Notes: generated by a model not told the origin, from the sequence alone. A stretch of 64,000 nucleotides of DNA from an uncultured Oscillospiraceae bacterium (GCA_900544375.1 UQUZ01000002.1:1-64000); one strand, 5' to 3'; positions 34,013 through 42,907 are shown, numbered from the stretch's first letter. Translations and numbers: made by a program.

Positions 34013-35305
34013 TTATCGCGCCGTTTTGGGGAGTGACTCGATCATCTGCATCATATCGAGATAGAATTGCAGCGTTTTACCGCTATCTGCATTGAGGCCG
34101 ATTACTGTCCCGTGGTCTCCAGGCAGAGTAGGCATCACATTCCAACTCCCCTGTACAATATGAGATGCATCATAATCCACACCTGGATCATCTGAAGGCT
34201 TTTGTGCGGATACCACACTAACGAGGCCGTCGTTTGGCAGCCAGCTTTCATCAATCGGGTAATCGGTATCCGTGTTGTCCGCATACCTGCCGATTAGATT
34301 TGCAAATGGGATCAATACCAGCAGTGTGTTGGCATTTGCAACCTGGTGGCCAGTGAGTGCGGATTTGTGTGTTGTGAGATAAGAGTAGGAGAAATAGTAG
34401 ATATTCTCCTCCATCCCAATTTGATTATTGAGCAGGGCCGCGCCGTCAGGCGACAGGTCCATGACCACGCTATCGTCTGTTTGCTCAAATACGAGCTTGA
34501 GCGCCCGGATGAGATGCTCCTGCGCCGATTCCCCGGGGATCGCCGTCAGGCCAAATTGTTCCAGATGGAAATCGACGAATCCATTGAGCAGGGAGCGACC
34601 TATCACGCCTGCATAAGCGTAGCTCACTGCTTTGACCAGATCGGTCAGCTTAAATTCATCGGCAATGTAGCGCAGCGTCGAGCCATTGTGGGGCGTGCAG
34701 AGGGTGGTGACGGAATGCACCCAGTTGGCCTTGCCCCCCGTGAAAAGCGGGGATAGCTCCTCAGCAGGCGTAGTTTGCCGTTCTGTTTCATCGCCGTTTG
34801 CAAGCAGCTCTGTTAGTAGGCGGATTGTGTTTCCGCCGAAGCTGTGCCCGACGAGATTCACCTTTTTGATTACGCCGTTTTTTTCAGACTTGCCCCAGCC
34901 ATCGAAGAGGGGGGTTGTATAAGTGCGGCCATAGCGGGCATGATTGTGCGCTTTGGCGTGCGCTTCGCCGTAATCTACGGTATCGCCTACCATTTGGGCA
35001 TATAACTCACAGGCGCGATCCCAACAGCTGGAAATCGGGCCTACGGAAGCATCGTAGCATTCATAGCCATTTTCACGCAGCTTAGGCATTAGAGCGCCGG
35101 TCGTTGCGCCCCAATAGGGGATCAGGTCGTTGATCCCCTCATCAGCTCCCCATCCGCCCATACCATGAACGAAAACGTACGGATAATGGACGTCCGCCAT
35201 TTTGTCAATCGCCGCGCTGGATGCGGGCAGCACCGCTGTCAATGCCAAAAGGGCGGCAAGCAAGATGCTGAAAATTCGTTTTCCAACCGTTCGTTTTATC
35301 ATCAC
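34013..35305 (-). CDS. Secreted lipase (alpha/beta hydrolase, triacylglycerol lipase type)
   Basis: A Sec signal peptide (basic start, LLAALLALTAVLPASSAA) precedes an alpha/beta hydrolase that resembles Gram-positive family I.5 lipases. It has the opening YPYVFVHGMGGWG (oxyanion loop), the nucleophile elbow VGHSFGGN, the region TLCTPHNGS, and a C-terminal histidine in the GDHGTVIGL segment. It should cleave triglycerides or other esters outside the cell. Two adjacent ATG codons at 35305 and 35302 follow GGAGGTG. The gene is monocistronic and lies downstream of tRNA-Lys. Length is 430 residues. Confidence 0.87.
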   Translation of the reverse strand: MMIKRTVGKRIFSILLAALLALTAVLPASSAAIDKMADVHYPYVFVHGMGGWGADEGINDLIPYWGATTGALMPKLRENGYECYDASVGPISSCWDRACELYAQMVGDTVDYGEAHAKAHNHARYGRTYTTPLFDGWGKSEKNGVIKKVNLVGHSFGGNTIRLLTELLANGDETERQTTPAEELSPLFTGGKANWVHSVTTLCTPHNGSTLRYIADEFKLTDLVKAVSYAYAGVIGRSLLNGFVDFHLEQFGLTAIPGESAQEHLIRALKLVFEQTDDSVVMDLSPDGAALLNNQIGMEENIYYFSYSYLTTHKSALTGHQVANANTLLVLIPFANLIGRYADNTDTDYPIDESWLPNDGLVSVVSAQKPSDDPGVDYDASHIVQGSWNVMPTLPGDHGTVIGLNADSGKTLQFYLDMMQMIESLPKTAR

Positions 35306-35515
35306 GCAACACCTCCATAAGATCTGCTGAAAAGCAGTTAAAAAATGACAAAACGTTCCGAACTTCGATGATTAAATTGTATCAAGAAAAGACGATACTT
35401 ACAACGGTATAGAATAATATTTCTGGAGAAAACGGTGCATTCTAAAAGGGAATCCAACGGGCGACGCATTCTCATGGCCCGCGACCTGTAAAATTTGCAA
35501 AAGGAGATTTTTAGA

Positions 35516-35665
35516 ATGAACGCTTTTGAACAAGGAAAAAAGAAACCTGAAAAAACAGCGGGAGATAACCAATGGGTCACAGCCCATCAGAAAAGCAGGA
35601 CGGATAAACGCCCACGGCGCGACGGCCCGGGCGGAGAGCCGGAGCAGGTGGGAAAAAAAGAATAG
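35516..35665 (+). CDS. Small hydrophilic protein (49 residues)
   Basis: The product begins MNAFEQGKKKPEKTAGDNQW and is rich in lysine, arginine, glycine and glutamate, with no predicted membrane segment; it is probably disordered. AAGGAG lies eight bases before the ATG. It is divergent from the lipase gene and is followed by a terminator. A strongly charged protein of this size could be a spore or nucleic-acid-binding protein, but I see no named family. Confidence 0.55.
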   Translation: MNAFEQGKKKPEKTAGDNQWVTAHQKSRTDKRPRRDGPGGEPEQVGKKE

Positions 35666-35743
35666 CCGGATTTGCCTGAGCTCCCAAAGCAGAAAAAACA
35701 TTTTGATTGGTTAACAGCCACTGGTCCATCCCGTTTTGCTAGC

Positions 35744-35789
35744 CTCCATAAACATCCCAACAAATCTTGTGATGTTTATGGAGCTTTTT
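35744..35789 (+). terminator. Terminator after the small hydrophilic gene
   Basis: A 13-bp perfect stem (35744-35756 with 35771-35783) is followed by five T. The rest of the 303-base gap (35666-35968) holds only this and the promoter at 35912. Confidence 0.85.
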
Positions 35790-35911
35790 GGTTTGTGAAA
35801 CATAGAATAGAGTGTTTTTGCAAATTCATTTATTATTATGGGATAATTTTCTATAAACGTGTTTTAATCGCCTGTTTGGTTGTGACGATTCGCCTCGAAT
35901 CGCCTGCAAAC

Positions 35912-35939
35912 TTGACAAAACGGCCGAAATTGCTATAAT
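35912..35939 (+). promoter_or_regulatory. Promoter of the CBM9-like gene
   Basis: Consensus TTGACA (35912-35917) and TATAAT (35934-35939) are 16 bases apart, 29 bases before the start codon. It probably drives the next three genes. Confidence 0.8.
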
Positions 35940-35968
35940 AATTTGGTTACCAGAAGGAGGGCGTCAAT

Positions 35969-36607
35969 ATGGCACAATCCTATACCGGCCCAATTTTTAG
36001 CGGACAGCCCGATTGGGCGCGGGTTCCGATTGCCCGTTTGGAAAGCTTCCATTGGGAAAAAGAATCTCCTTATCGCCCCGCCTCATTTGCGCAGCTCTGC
36101 GCCGTGCGGGGGGAGGGAGTTTTTGTGCGTATGTGGTCGTTTGAGTCGCCAATCCGGGCTGTTGCTGCAAAGCGGGATGATCCGGTCTATCAAGATAGCT
36201 GCCTGGAGTGTTTTTTGAATCCATTTCCGGCCCAGCAGAATTCTTATATAAATTTTGAGATGAATCCCAATGGCGTTTTTTTAACGGAGTTTGGCTCGGA
36301 ACGGGAAGGGCGTGAGCGTCTGTCCCGGTTGACGGAGCAGTCGCCCAGCGTTACGCCGTTTACGTTGCCGTCCCCGCAGGGGGACGCTTGGGGCGTGCTG
36401 CTGTTCGTGCCCTGCGAGTTGGTGGAATCGCTTTATCATCAGCCCTTTTCCATTGCGCCAGCTGCGATGGCAGGCAATTTTTATAAATGCGGCGATGAAA
36501 CGGCGCATCCTCATTTTGGCGCATATTTCCCAGTGGGGAGTGCGGAGCTCGGCTTTCATAACCCACAGTGTTTCGGGCGGATAGAGCTGGCAGACAAAAT
36601 CGATTGA
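35969..36607 (+). CDS. CBM9-like carbohydrate-binding protein
   Basis: The 212-residue protein matches the carbohydrate-binding family 9-like domain (PF16011). Typical segments are FAQLCAVRGEGVFVRMWSFE, the acidic DPVYQDSCLECFLNPFP and YINFEMNPNGVFLTEFG, and GNFYKCGDETAHPHFGAYFP. There is no signal peptide, so it acts in the cytoplasm or is exported in another way; stand-alone cytoplasmic members are common and unexplained. AAGGAGG lies before the ATG. It is followed by the NahK-like kinase, which hints at amino-sugar metabolism. Confidence 0.8.
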   Translation: MAQSYTGPIFSGQPDWARVPIARLESFHWEKESPYRPASFAQLCAVRGEGVFVRMWSFESPIRAVAAKRDDPVYQDSCLECFLNPFPAQQNSYINFEMNPNGVFLTEFGSEREGRERLSRLTEQSPSVTPFTLPSPQGDAWGVLLFVPCELVESLYHQPFSIAPAAMAGNFYKCGDETAHPHFGAYFPVGSAELGFHNPQCFGRIELADKID

Positions 36608-36659
36608 ACCTTTGATAAAAGAGAGAATATTATTTGTAGAGAAAGGCTGTGTGTGACAC

Positions 36660-37763
36660 ATGAGCGAGCTTCCCTTCCAGGTTGAGGAGATCAAGCGTCA
36701 GTTTGATCTGAGCGGCGACTATACCGGTTATGACAGGATCAACAACGGTCATATCAACAATACGTATGTCCTCCATTTTCAGGAAAACAGCTGCTGCAAG
36801 GATTTCTTGCTCCAGCAGATCAACACCCATGTTTTTCGCAATCCGGATGAACTCATGGAGAATATTGTGGGCGTCACCTCCTATCTGCGCCGGCAGATAG
36901 AGCAGGCCGGCGGCGACCCGGCACGGGAAACGCTCATCGTTTACCATACGGCGGACGGCAAGCCTTATTATAAGGATGGGCAGGGCCATTGTTGGCGCGT
37001 TTATAATTTCATTTCCAGCGCTTACACCTGCCAAAGCATCACGGATCCGGTTGTTTTCTACAACGCGGCAAAGGCCTTCGGCACCTTCCAGCGGATGCTG
37101 GCGGATTATCCGAGCGAGAGCCTTCATGAAACGATCCCGAATTTTCACAATACGATTTCCCGCTTTCAAGATTTACTTGCGGCGATTGAGGCCGATGAGG
37201 CAGGCCGTGCAAAGCTCGTGCAGGAGGAGATTGCGTTTGCCAAGGCCCGTGAGGCGGATTGCCGCGTGCTTCTGGATTTGGTCGCTGCCGGCGAATTGCC
37301 GCTGCGTGTGACGCACAATGATACGAAGCTAAACAACGTTATGTTCGATAATGATACGAAGCAGGGCATCTGCGTGATTGACCTCGATACGGTGATGCCG
37401 GGCCTTTCCCTCTACGATTTTGGGGATAGCATCCGCTTCGGCGCCAATACAGCGGCGGAGGATGAGAAGGATTTATCCCTCGTTTCGCTGGATTTGAACC
37501 TTTTTGAGCAATATGTCAAGGGGTATCTTTCAGCGGCGGGCGAAAGTTTGACCCAGGCGGAGCGGGATTATCTTGCGTTTTCTGCCAAGCTGATGACCTT
37601 TGAGTGCGGTATCCGCTTCCTAACGGATTACTTAAACGGTGATACATATTTTAAAACCGCCTATTCGGAGCATAATCTCGACCGCTGCCACACACAATTT
37701 GCCCTGGTGGCGGATATGGAGCGCAAAATGGAGCAGATGCAGGAGATCGTTTCCAAAGCATAA
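36660..37763 (+). CDS. NahK-like N-acetylhexosamine 1-kinase (APH-fold)
   Basis: The 367-residue protein has the aminoglycoside-phosphotransferase fold with VTHNDTKLNNVMFD (catalytic loop) and VIDLDTVMPGLSLYDFGDSIRFGAN (metal-binding and activation region). These match NahK (LnpB) of bifidobacteria, which phosphorylates N-acetylgalactosamine and N-acetylglucosamine at C1 in mucin and milk-oligosaccharide use. The lacto-N-biose phosphorylase that often accompanies NahK is not in this window. Related proteins are widely labelled 'mucin desulfatase' without proof. The ATG at 36660 lies after a short G-rich site. Confidence 0.82.
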   Translation: MSELPFQVEEIKRQFDLSGDYTGYDRINNGHINNTYVLHFQENSCCKDFLLQQINTHVFRNPDELMENIVGVTSYLRRQIEQAGGDPARETLIVYHTADGKPYYKDGQGHCWRVYNFISSAYTCQSITDPVVFYNAAKAFGTFQRMLADYPSESLHETIPNFHNTISRFQDLLAAIEADEAGRAKLVQEEIAFAKAREADCRVLLDLVAAGELPLRVTHNDTKLNNVMFDNDTKQGICVIDLDTVMPGLSLYDFGDSIRFGANTAAEDEKDLSLVSLDLNLFEQYVKGYLSAAGESLTQAERDYLAFSAKLMTFECGIRFLTDYLNGDTYFKTAYSEHNLDRCHTQFALVADMERKMEQMQEIVSKA

Positions 37764-37792
37764 CCTTCAGAATCCGAAAGGGATGATATCGG

Positions 37793-38578
37793 ATGAAATA
37801 CAGAGTGATTACGGCGGCTGCGGTGTTGACTGCGGCCGCCGTTTGTATCGGCGCGCTGACCTTGGTGTTTTATGGGCATGCGCAGGTGGAAAAATGGATG
37901 GAAAAGCCGCTTTCCCTGCCGGATAGTTTTTTGATTACCGCCCACACCGGATGCTTGGGGACGAAAGCGAATTCGCTCGACTCTCTGCGCGCGGCGCTAG
38001 AAAGCGGCGCAAACGCTGTGGAATTTGATGTCCGCTTTCAAACGGACGGCACGCCGGTGCTCTCGCATGACGCTGTGCAGGATTATGGAAAAAGCCCCCG
38101 GCTGGCCGACGCTTTTGCGCTCATTGCGCAGAAGGATGGGGTTCAAGTGAATCTGGATCTCAAGCAAACGGATCATCTTCCGGAAATCGCGCGGCTGGGC
38201 AAGGAGGCAGGCCTTCTGGGTCGCTTGTTCTTTACCGGCGTTGGGGTGGACGACGCCCAAACGGTAGCGCGGGAATGCCCGGAGATTCCCTATTATCTCA
38301 ATTTATCACCGGATGTAAAGCAGAAAGACAGCGAGGCTTATTGGCGGCGCGCGGCAGATCAGATCCGGCTCTGTGGTGCAATCGGCATTAATTGCCATTA
38401 TGATGCCGCGAGCGAAACGCTGGTGCGTGTGATGCGTGAGCAGGGGATGCTCGTATCCTTTTGGACGGTAGACCGGAAGGCTGACATGGCGCGCATTGCC
38501 GCGCTTGGGCCGGATAATATCACCACGAAAGAGCCGATCAAGCTGCGCGAGCTGATTGATCATTGGGGAAACGGGTGA
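37793..38578 (+). CDS. Membrane-anchored GDPD-like protein with altered catalytic motif
   Basis: An N-terminal helix (VITAAAVLTAAAVCIGALTL) anchors the protein. The rest is a glycerophosphodiester phosphodiesterase barrel with the conserved VEFDVRFQTDGTPVLSHD. The usual HRG...PEN motif is changed: the sequence reads HTG...KANS, so the arginine and glutamate that bind phosphate and metal are missing. Either it uses another substrate or it is not a classic diesterase. It ends the CBM9-NahK operon and is followed by a terminator. Length is 261 residues. Confidence 0.75.
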   Translation: MKYRVITAAAVLTAAAVCIGALTLVFYGHAQVEKWMEKPLSLPDSFLITAHTGCLGTKANSLDSLRAALESGANAVEFDVRFQTDGTPVLSHDAVQDYGKSPRLADAFALIAQKDGVQVNLDLKQTDHLPEIARLGKEAGLLGRLFFTGVGVDDAQTVARECPEIPYYLNLSPDVKQKDSEAYWRRAADQIRLCGAIGINCHYDAASETLVRVMREQGMLVSFWTVDRKADMARIAALGPDNITTKEPIKLRELIDHWGNG

Positions 38579-38618
38579 TAAGAGGCTAGAAGTGCATTGT
38601 GCTTATGGTAAATGAATG

Positions 38619-38653
38619 ATCCTACTGCAACACAAGTTGCAGTAGGATTTTTT
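38619..38653 (+). terminator. Terminator after the GDPD-like gene
   Basis: A 13-bp perfect stem (38619-38631 with 38636-38648), 4-base loop, then six T. Confidence 0.9.
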
Positions 38654-38668
38654 AATAAAAATATGGAA

Positions 38669-38692
38669 ATCAGTGTACCCCTGTACACTGAT
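38669..38692. repeat. 24-bp palindrome related to the MITE ends
   Basis: ATCAGTGTAC (38669-38678) and its exact reverse complement (38683-38692) flank CCCT. The reverse complement closely matches the left end of the element at 13181. It may be a solo remnant or a recombinase target. Confidence 0.5.
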
Positions 38693-38790
38693 GCAAGAGA
38701 TGTCCAAAATAATTTTTGCTTTTCAGATGCATATTTCATGCTCCTCCATGCAAAATAAAATTGAAATTATCATTAGGAGGATTGCGATTC

Positions 38791-38964
38791 ATGACGACGA
38801 AAGAATTATTGTACTTGGAAGATGCACTGGGGCATGAAAAGTATTTTCAAACCAAATGCAGTGAAACGGCAAACCAGATCCAGGATGCAGATTTAAAATC
38901 CTGCGTGCAGCAGATGGCGCAGAAGCATCAGCAGATTTTTCAGAGCTTTTACGGCTTGCTTTGA
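38791..38964 (+). CDS. Small spore-coat-associated protein (57 residues)
   Basis: The product begins MTTKELLYLEDALGHEKYF and is an all-helical polypeptide resembling half of a ferritin-like CotF-type coat protein. Positions such as CSETANQIQD and QQMAQKHQQIFQSFY are typical. AGGAGG precedes the ATG. The CotF-like gene lies 122 bases downstream, an arrangement common in spore-forming Clostridia. The two products may form a complex in the forespore or coat. This assignment is by pattern and context. Confidence 0.7.
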   Translation: MTTKELLYLEDALGHEKYFQTKCSETANQIQDADLKSCVQQMAQKHQQIFQSFYGLL

Positions 38965-38996
38965 TAAGGCTTTTGTACCTTATCAAAGGAAAACGC

Positions 38997-39086
38997 AATG
39001 CGAAAGCGCATTTTACCCATTGAATTTTTGGATGTGCCAAAGCCGCACAAATTTGCGGTTTGCGCAAGAAAGGAATGCTTATAATT
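38997..39086 (+). repeat. Hairpin leader repeat before the CotF-like gene
   Basis: A small hairpin (AATGCG 38997-39002 with CGCATT 39007-39012) is followed by CATTGAATTTTTGG and then an inverted repeat with GCCGCA/TGCGGT arms. It ends in CAAGAAAGGAATG and a spacer before the ATG. The CATTGAATTTTT...GCCAAAGCCGC stretch is almost identical to the leader at 51960-52020 on the other strand. Confidence 0.6.
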
Positions 39087-39332
39087 ATGGATGATAAAAA
39101 CTTGATGGAAGATATCCTCCTTTTGGAAAAAGGCGTTTGCGACCTGTATATGCATGGGACGCTTGAATCCCCCACGTCCAATGTGCACCAGGCATTCAGC
39201 ACCGCTTTAAACGATTCCTTGTGCATGCAGGATACCCTTTATGACAAGATGGCGGCGAAGGGTTGGTATCCCACCGAGCAGGCGGATCAGAATAAAGTGA
39301 ATTCTGTGAAGCAAAAGTTCAGTGCCCAGTAA
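39087..39332 (+). CDS. CotF-family spore coat protein
   Basis: The 81-residue helical protein carries the CotF (PF07875) pattern: MDDKNLMEDILLLEKGVCDLY, then HGTLESPTSNVHQAFSTALNDSL and the ending MQDTLYDKMAAKGWYPTEQA. Such proteins are part of the coat or inner layers of endospores. It supports a spore-forming host. The ATG at 39087 follows the hairpin leader's AAGAAAGGAATG. A terminator follows. Confidence 0.87.
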   Translation: MDDKNLMEDILLLEKGVCDLYMHGTLESPTSNVHQAFSTALNDSLCMQDTLYDKMAAKGWYPTEQADQNKVNSVKQKFSAQ

Positions 39333-39342
39333 AATAGCCCCT

Positions 39343-39379
39343 AAAAAACACAGCCCCATGCAGCGGGGCTGTGTTTTTT
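39343..39379 (+). terminator. Bidirectional terminator between coat gene and MFS gene
   Basis: A stem of about 14 bp (39343-39357 with 39365-39379), with A runs on one side and T runs on the other, lies between two convergent genes and can serve both. Confidence 0.9.
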
Positions 39380-39381
39380 CT

Positions 39382-40626
39382 TTAAACTACTCGTTTTCCT
39401 TTCCGTTTCTTTTCCGCTCTTTTCATGAAAGCCACAACCACCATGCCGGCTAGAGGGAACAGTGCGGCTGCCAGCATTCCGGTTTTGAAGCCGATCTGCT
39501 CAGGCGATAAGGCGGAATTCACGGCAGCAAAGCTTTGGCTTTTTGCAACGGCGTCTGTAATGCTTCCCACAAGCTGCGGCGCAATGGAGCCTCCAAGGTC
39601 TCCGCCCGCCGCCAACAAGGCGTAAACTGCCACGCTGGTGTGAGGGATCACCTCGGCTGTATAAATCAGAGTACCCGGCCAGAGCATGGATACGCAAAAT
39701 CCCGTAAACGCGCAGGCTATCAGGCCCACAATGGCGTTTTGCGAAAGCGCGGCAATGAGATAGCAAAGAAAGGAGCCCATAAATCCCAGCAGCATAAAGC
39801 GGGAGATATGCTTGCCAAATTTTGCGTAAAGGGTTCTTCCAAGCCCCAGCATCACCGCAAACACGGCAACGCCGAAAACATCACCCCATATTTTTGAAAT
39901 CCCCAGTGCGGCCTCCAGATAGCCGGAGCACCACTGCGTCATGGTGTTTTCAGAGGCGCCGCCCAAAAAGATGCAGGTCACGCACAAAAACAGGAGCGGG
40001 TTTTTGAATTGGCTCTTGTTTGACGCGCCGCTTTTTGTCGTTTCAAGAGGCGGTATTTCAGAACATAGAAACAGCACAAAGGCGGTAAGCGGCAAGCTGA
40101 CCCACAGTAGCGTCAGAATATACCAGTTTTCCCGCCCGAATATCTGAAGATAGAGCGTGCTTAACAGCACCACAACAGCCACGCCCCAGGCATAGACAGA
40201 GTGCGCTCGGCTCATATCACGCTCCGGGTTTTTTGACGGCAGTGCGGCGATCACGGGGCTGATCAGCACTTCTCCGAGCCCTGCGGAGGCCGAAAAAATA
40301 ATTGTGCCAGTCACCAGGAACAGATAGGCGCGCTCAGGCGCCAAAACTGGAAAAATAGCGTAAACCATCAGGCCAATTACGGTGAGCAGCGGCATCGCGC
40401 GCACTGTTTTTTGAATATTGAATTTATGAGCATAAAATGAAAAGAGTAAATCCACGCACAGCTGTGTGCAAAAATTCACCAATACCAACAGGCCGAGCCG
40501 GGTATAGGAGATCCCGTAAAGCTGATGAAATGTGATAAACAGCAGCGGCGACAAAGTCGCTACCGCCGACATGGAGGCGTTGGACATATAGCAGGCATAT
40601 TTGGCGGTCAAATGCTTCTGTGTCAT
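39382..40626 (-). CDS. MFS transporter
   Basis: The 414-residue protein has about twelve membrane helices in two halves with a basic central loop. The second half shows LGLGRTLYAKFGKH, the loop between helices that echoes the MFS signature. It is similar in layout to sugar or fucose-like permeases, but the substrate cannot be read. The C-terminus is a short basic tail (KRAEKKRKGKR). AAGGAAC lies before the ATG. It stands alone on the minus strand. Confidence 0.82.
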   Translation of the reverse strand: MTQKHLTAKYACYMSNASMSAVATLSPLLFITFHQLYGISYTRLGLLVLVNFCTQLCVDLLFSFYAHKFNIQKTVRAMPLLTVIGLMVYAIFPVLAPERAYLFLVTGTIIFSASAGLGEVLISPVIAALPSKNPERDMSRAHSVYAWGVAVVVLLSTLYLQIFGRENWYILTLLWVSLPLTAFVLFLCSEIPPLETTKSGASNKSQFKNPLLFLCVTCIFLGGASENTMTQWCSGYLEAALGISKIWGDVFGVAVFAVMLGLGRTLYAKFGKHISRFMLLGFMGSFLCYLIAALSQNAIVGLIACAFTGFCVSMLWPGTLIYTAEVIPHTSVAVYALLAAGGDLGGSIAPQLVGSITDAVAKSQSFAAVNSALSPEQIGFKTGMLAAALFPLAGMVVVAFMKRAEKKRKGKRVV

Positions 40627-40742
40627 ACGATTTGGTAGTTCCTTTTCAAAGAATTTTTAATGCGGCCAGTTCGCACGCTCTGTTGATCAGGGTTAGAAAA
40701 AAGCAGGCAAAGGCTGTTCTCCTCTACTTGTTTCCGCTGGCT

Positions 40743-41333
40743 TTATAGGGCTGTCCCTTTTTGTGGGATAAAAAATTTTGAGGTATCTACACCCTCTGCT
40801 TGCAGCAGTTTGATCTTTGTTTGAATGCCGGCGGAGAATCCGGTCAAGCTGCCGTGAGCGCCTACAACCCGATGGCAGGGAATGATGATAGAAATGGGAT
40901 TATGGCCGACCGCTCCACCTACCGCTTGGCTGGACATCCGTTCCCTTCCCAGCTGTGCGGCCAGCCGTTTTGCGATATCACCATAGGTGAGCACCTCGCC
41001 GTAAGGGATTTTGCGTAAAATACTCCACACGCTCTGGCGAAATTCACTGCCGATGGGCGCCAACGGCAATTCCGAAATGGATGGCTTTTTCCCGGAGAAA
41101 TATTGATCCAGCCACTTTTTTGCAGCGGCGAATACCGAGATATCATCTTTTGGCACCATTGCTTTGGAGATCGTTCCCCCGTAATATTTTTGCCCCTCGA
41201 TCCACAGGCCAACCAGATTCTCTCCGTCGCAGGCGAGCGTCAGATCGCCTATAGGGGATGGGCAGATCGTTTGATAATACGTGCCGGACGCCTCCTTTCC
41301 TTTCGCTTTTTCCAATTTGCAGCCGTAACGCAC
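40743..41333 (-). CDS. ogt: Methylated-DNA--protein-cysteine methyltransferase
   Basis: The C-terminal domain has the active site IIPCHRVVGAHGSLTGFSAG, where the cysteine accepts the alkyl group from O6-methylguanine, and the helix-turn-helix region with EVLTYGDIAKRL. The N-terminal ribonuclease-H-like domain is present (ICPSPIGDLTLACDGENLVGLW). It repairs alkylated DNA in a suicide reaction. The start is uncertain: I use the first open GTG at 41333, but the only good ribosome site (AAAGGAGG) lies downstream of it without a clear start codon. Length is 196 residues, slightly above the usual 160-180. Confidence 0.9.
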   Translation of the reverse strand: MRYGCKLEKAKGKEASGTYYQTICPSPIGDLTLACDGENLVGLWIEGQKYYGGTISKAMVPKDDISVFAAAKKWLDQYFSGKKPSISELPLAPIGSEFRQSVWSILRKIPYGEVLTYGDIAKRLAAQLGRERMSSQAVGGAVGHNPISIIIPCHRVVGAHGSLTGFSAGIQTKIKLLQAEGVDTSKFFIPQKGTAL

Positions 41334-41463
41334 GGCGGCAATTCAGATTCTTCTATCCTCATGAGGCATTTGTCTATTTAGACGAATTATATCATTTTCC
41401 TGCGTTTTCTTCCAGATTTTTTTGATACGAAAGAGTCGTTTTGGCTGCTTTCAAGAATCAAGA

Positions 41464-41493
41464 AGGGGCTGCATCAATTGATACAGCCCCTTT
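41464..41493. terminator. Hairpin terminator after rsgA
   Basis: AAGGGGCTG (41464-41472) pairs with CAGCCCCTT (41485-41493), and an inner ATC/GAT adds to the stem. T-rich flanks on both sides. It lies 72 bases after the rsgA stop. Confidence 0.7.
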
Positions 41494-41564
41494 TCATTAA
41501 TAGGCGGCGCCATAGCAGCCTTTGCAATTACTCCCGATGACAAAACGATGAGTTTGCCGCTCCA

Positions 41565-42635
41565 TTACTTCCGTTTTTGCTGCTCCTTAGCGAATTTACG
41601 CGCGTTTTTCATACCGCCTACCTCTTTAAACATTCGATTCAGCTTTTTTGCTTCGATCTCTTTGCTACTCAGGCCTTCATATCCCGCTTCCTGCCGCAGC
41701 TTGAGGTAGCTTGCCAAACGCCGGTTGTCAGTGCGGCCATCCGCAACAGCAGCCAAAATTGCACAGCCCGGCTCGCTGGTGTGCGTACAATCCCGAAATT
41801 TGCATTGGGTTGCCAATTCCTCAATTTCCTGAAAGGCTTTGGATAAATCCGCGCTGTCCGCACCCATTTCCCGCATACCGGGCGTGTCAATCACAACACC
41901 GCCCAGTGGGCAGGGAAACAGTTCGCGCCCAGTGGTGGTGTGCCGCCCTCTATCCGCTTTTCCAATTTCTCGCGTTGCAAGCGCTTCCTCTCCAAGCAGA
42001 CGGTTGATAATGGTGGATTTCCCAACCCCAGAGGAACCAATAAAAGCACAGGTTTGATTTTTAAAAAAATAGGGCGCTAATTTTTCGGTGATATTTGTGT
42101 CAAACATTGATAGTGTGACCACATCAGAAAAGGAGGAAATTTGCTCCACCTCTCTGACCGCGTCTGGCAAATCCCTGCACAAATCCGATTTTGTCAGCAC
42201 AATAACAGGGACTGCGCCGCTGTCCCATGCGATGGAGAGATAACGCTCCATCCGATTTAAGTTATAATTTTGATTGAGCGACATGCAGAGAAATACCGTA
42301 TCGATATTCGCCGCAACCGGCTGTGCCTGCCCGGAAACACCAACGGCCTTTCTCACAAACAAGCTTTTTCTTGTGAGAATATGGTGAATGATAGCTTCAG
42401 GATAGCCATCCTGCGAACTTATCATGACAAAGTCTCCAACGGCAGGATACGCAGACAATTCTTCGGTATCAAACCGCATTTTACCCGATATTTGTGCCAA
42501 CGCTTCCCCGTGTGCGGTAGCCACTTTATACTTCCCGCGGTATTGTGCAACAACTCTTGCCAACTGGTATTCCGGATATTTGGCGGCCTCTGTAAGAAAG
42601 CGCTCATTTATGCCATAATCATTGAAAGAATGCAA
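41565..42635 (-). CDS. rsgA: Ribosome small-subunit-dependent GTPase A
   Basis: The circularly permuted GTPase motifs appear in the expected order: G4 LTKSD, then G1 GSSGVGKST, then G3 DTPG. An N-terminal OB fold and a C-terminal zinc site (CKFRDCTHTSEPGC) complete the RsgA layout. It checks late 30S ribosome assembly and is GTPase-activated by the small subunit. The start is interpreted as a TTG at 42635: the upstream ATG at 42650 is part of its ribosome site (ATGGAGGTAA), 7 bases before the TTG. Length is about 356 residues. Confidence 0.92.
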   Translation of the reverse strand: MHSFNDYGINERFLTEAAKYPEYQLARVVAQYRGKYKVATAHGEALAQISGKMRFDTEELSAYPAVGDFVMISSQDGYPEAIIHHILTRKSLFVRKAVGVSGQAQPVAANIDTVFLCMSLNQNYNLNRMERYLSIAWDSGAVPVIVLTKSDLCRDLPDAVREVEQISSFSDVVTLSMFDTNITEKLAPYFFKNQTCAFIGSSGVGKSTIINRLLGEEALATREIGKADRGRHTTTGRELFPCPLGGVVIDTPGMREMGADSADLSKAFQEIEELATQCKFRDCTHTSEPGCAILAAVADGRTDNRRLASYLKLRQEAGYEGLSSKEIEAKKLNRMFKEVGGMKNARKFAKEQQKRK

Positions 42636-42872
42636 TGCTTTTACCTCCATTCATATGTCTCATCTGTCAGACAGGAAGGAGGATGCAGAAGGTTACTTCC
42701 TCATACCTCCTTCCATTTTTACAATCTCCTTTTTTAATGTGTTCCTCATAAAAACAGGTTCCTTTCATTGGATGATTTATAATTATATCATATCTGATTT
42801 AAGGAGGAAAGAAGAATCGGCCGGAAATTATTTCAAACGAGCAGAGCAAATAGCGATGTATCATGCATAATC

Positions 42873-42907
42873 AAAAAGTCGATTGCCCTAAAGCAATCGA
42901 CTTTTTT
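42873..42907. terminator. Hairpin in the gap between rsgA and tRNA-Leu
   Basis: A 14-bp perfect stem (42873-42886 with 42893-42906) with A run on one side and T run on the other. No gene borders it directly; the 360-base gap otherwise holds the tRNA terminator. Confidence 0.8.
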
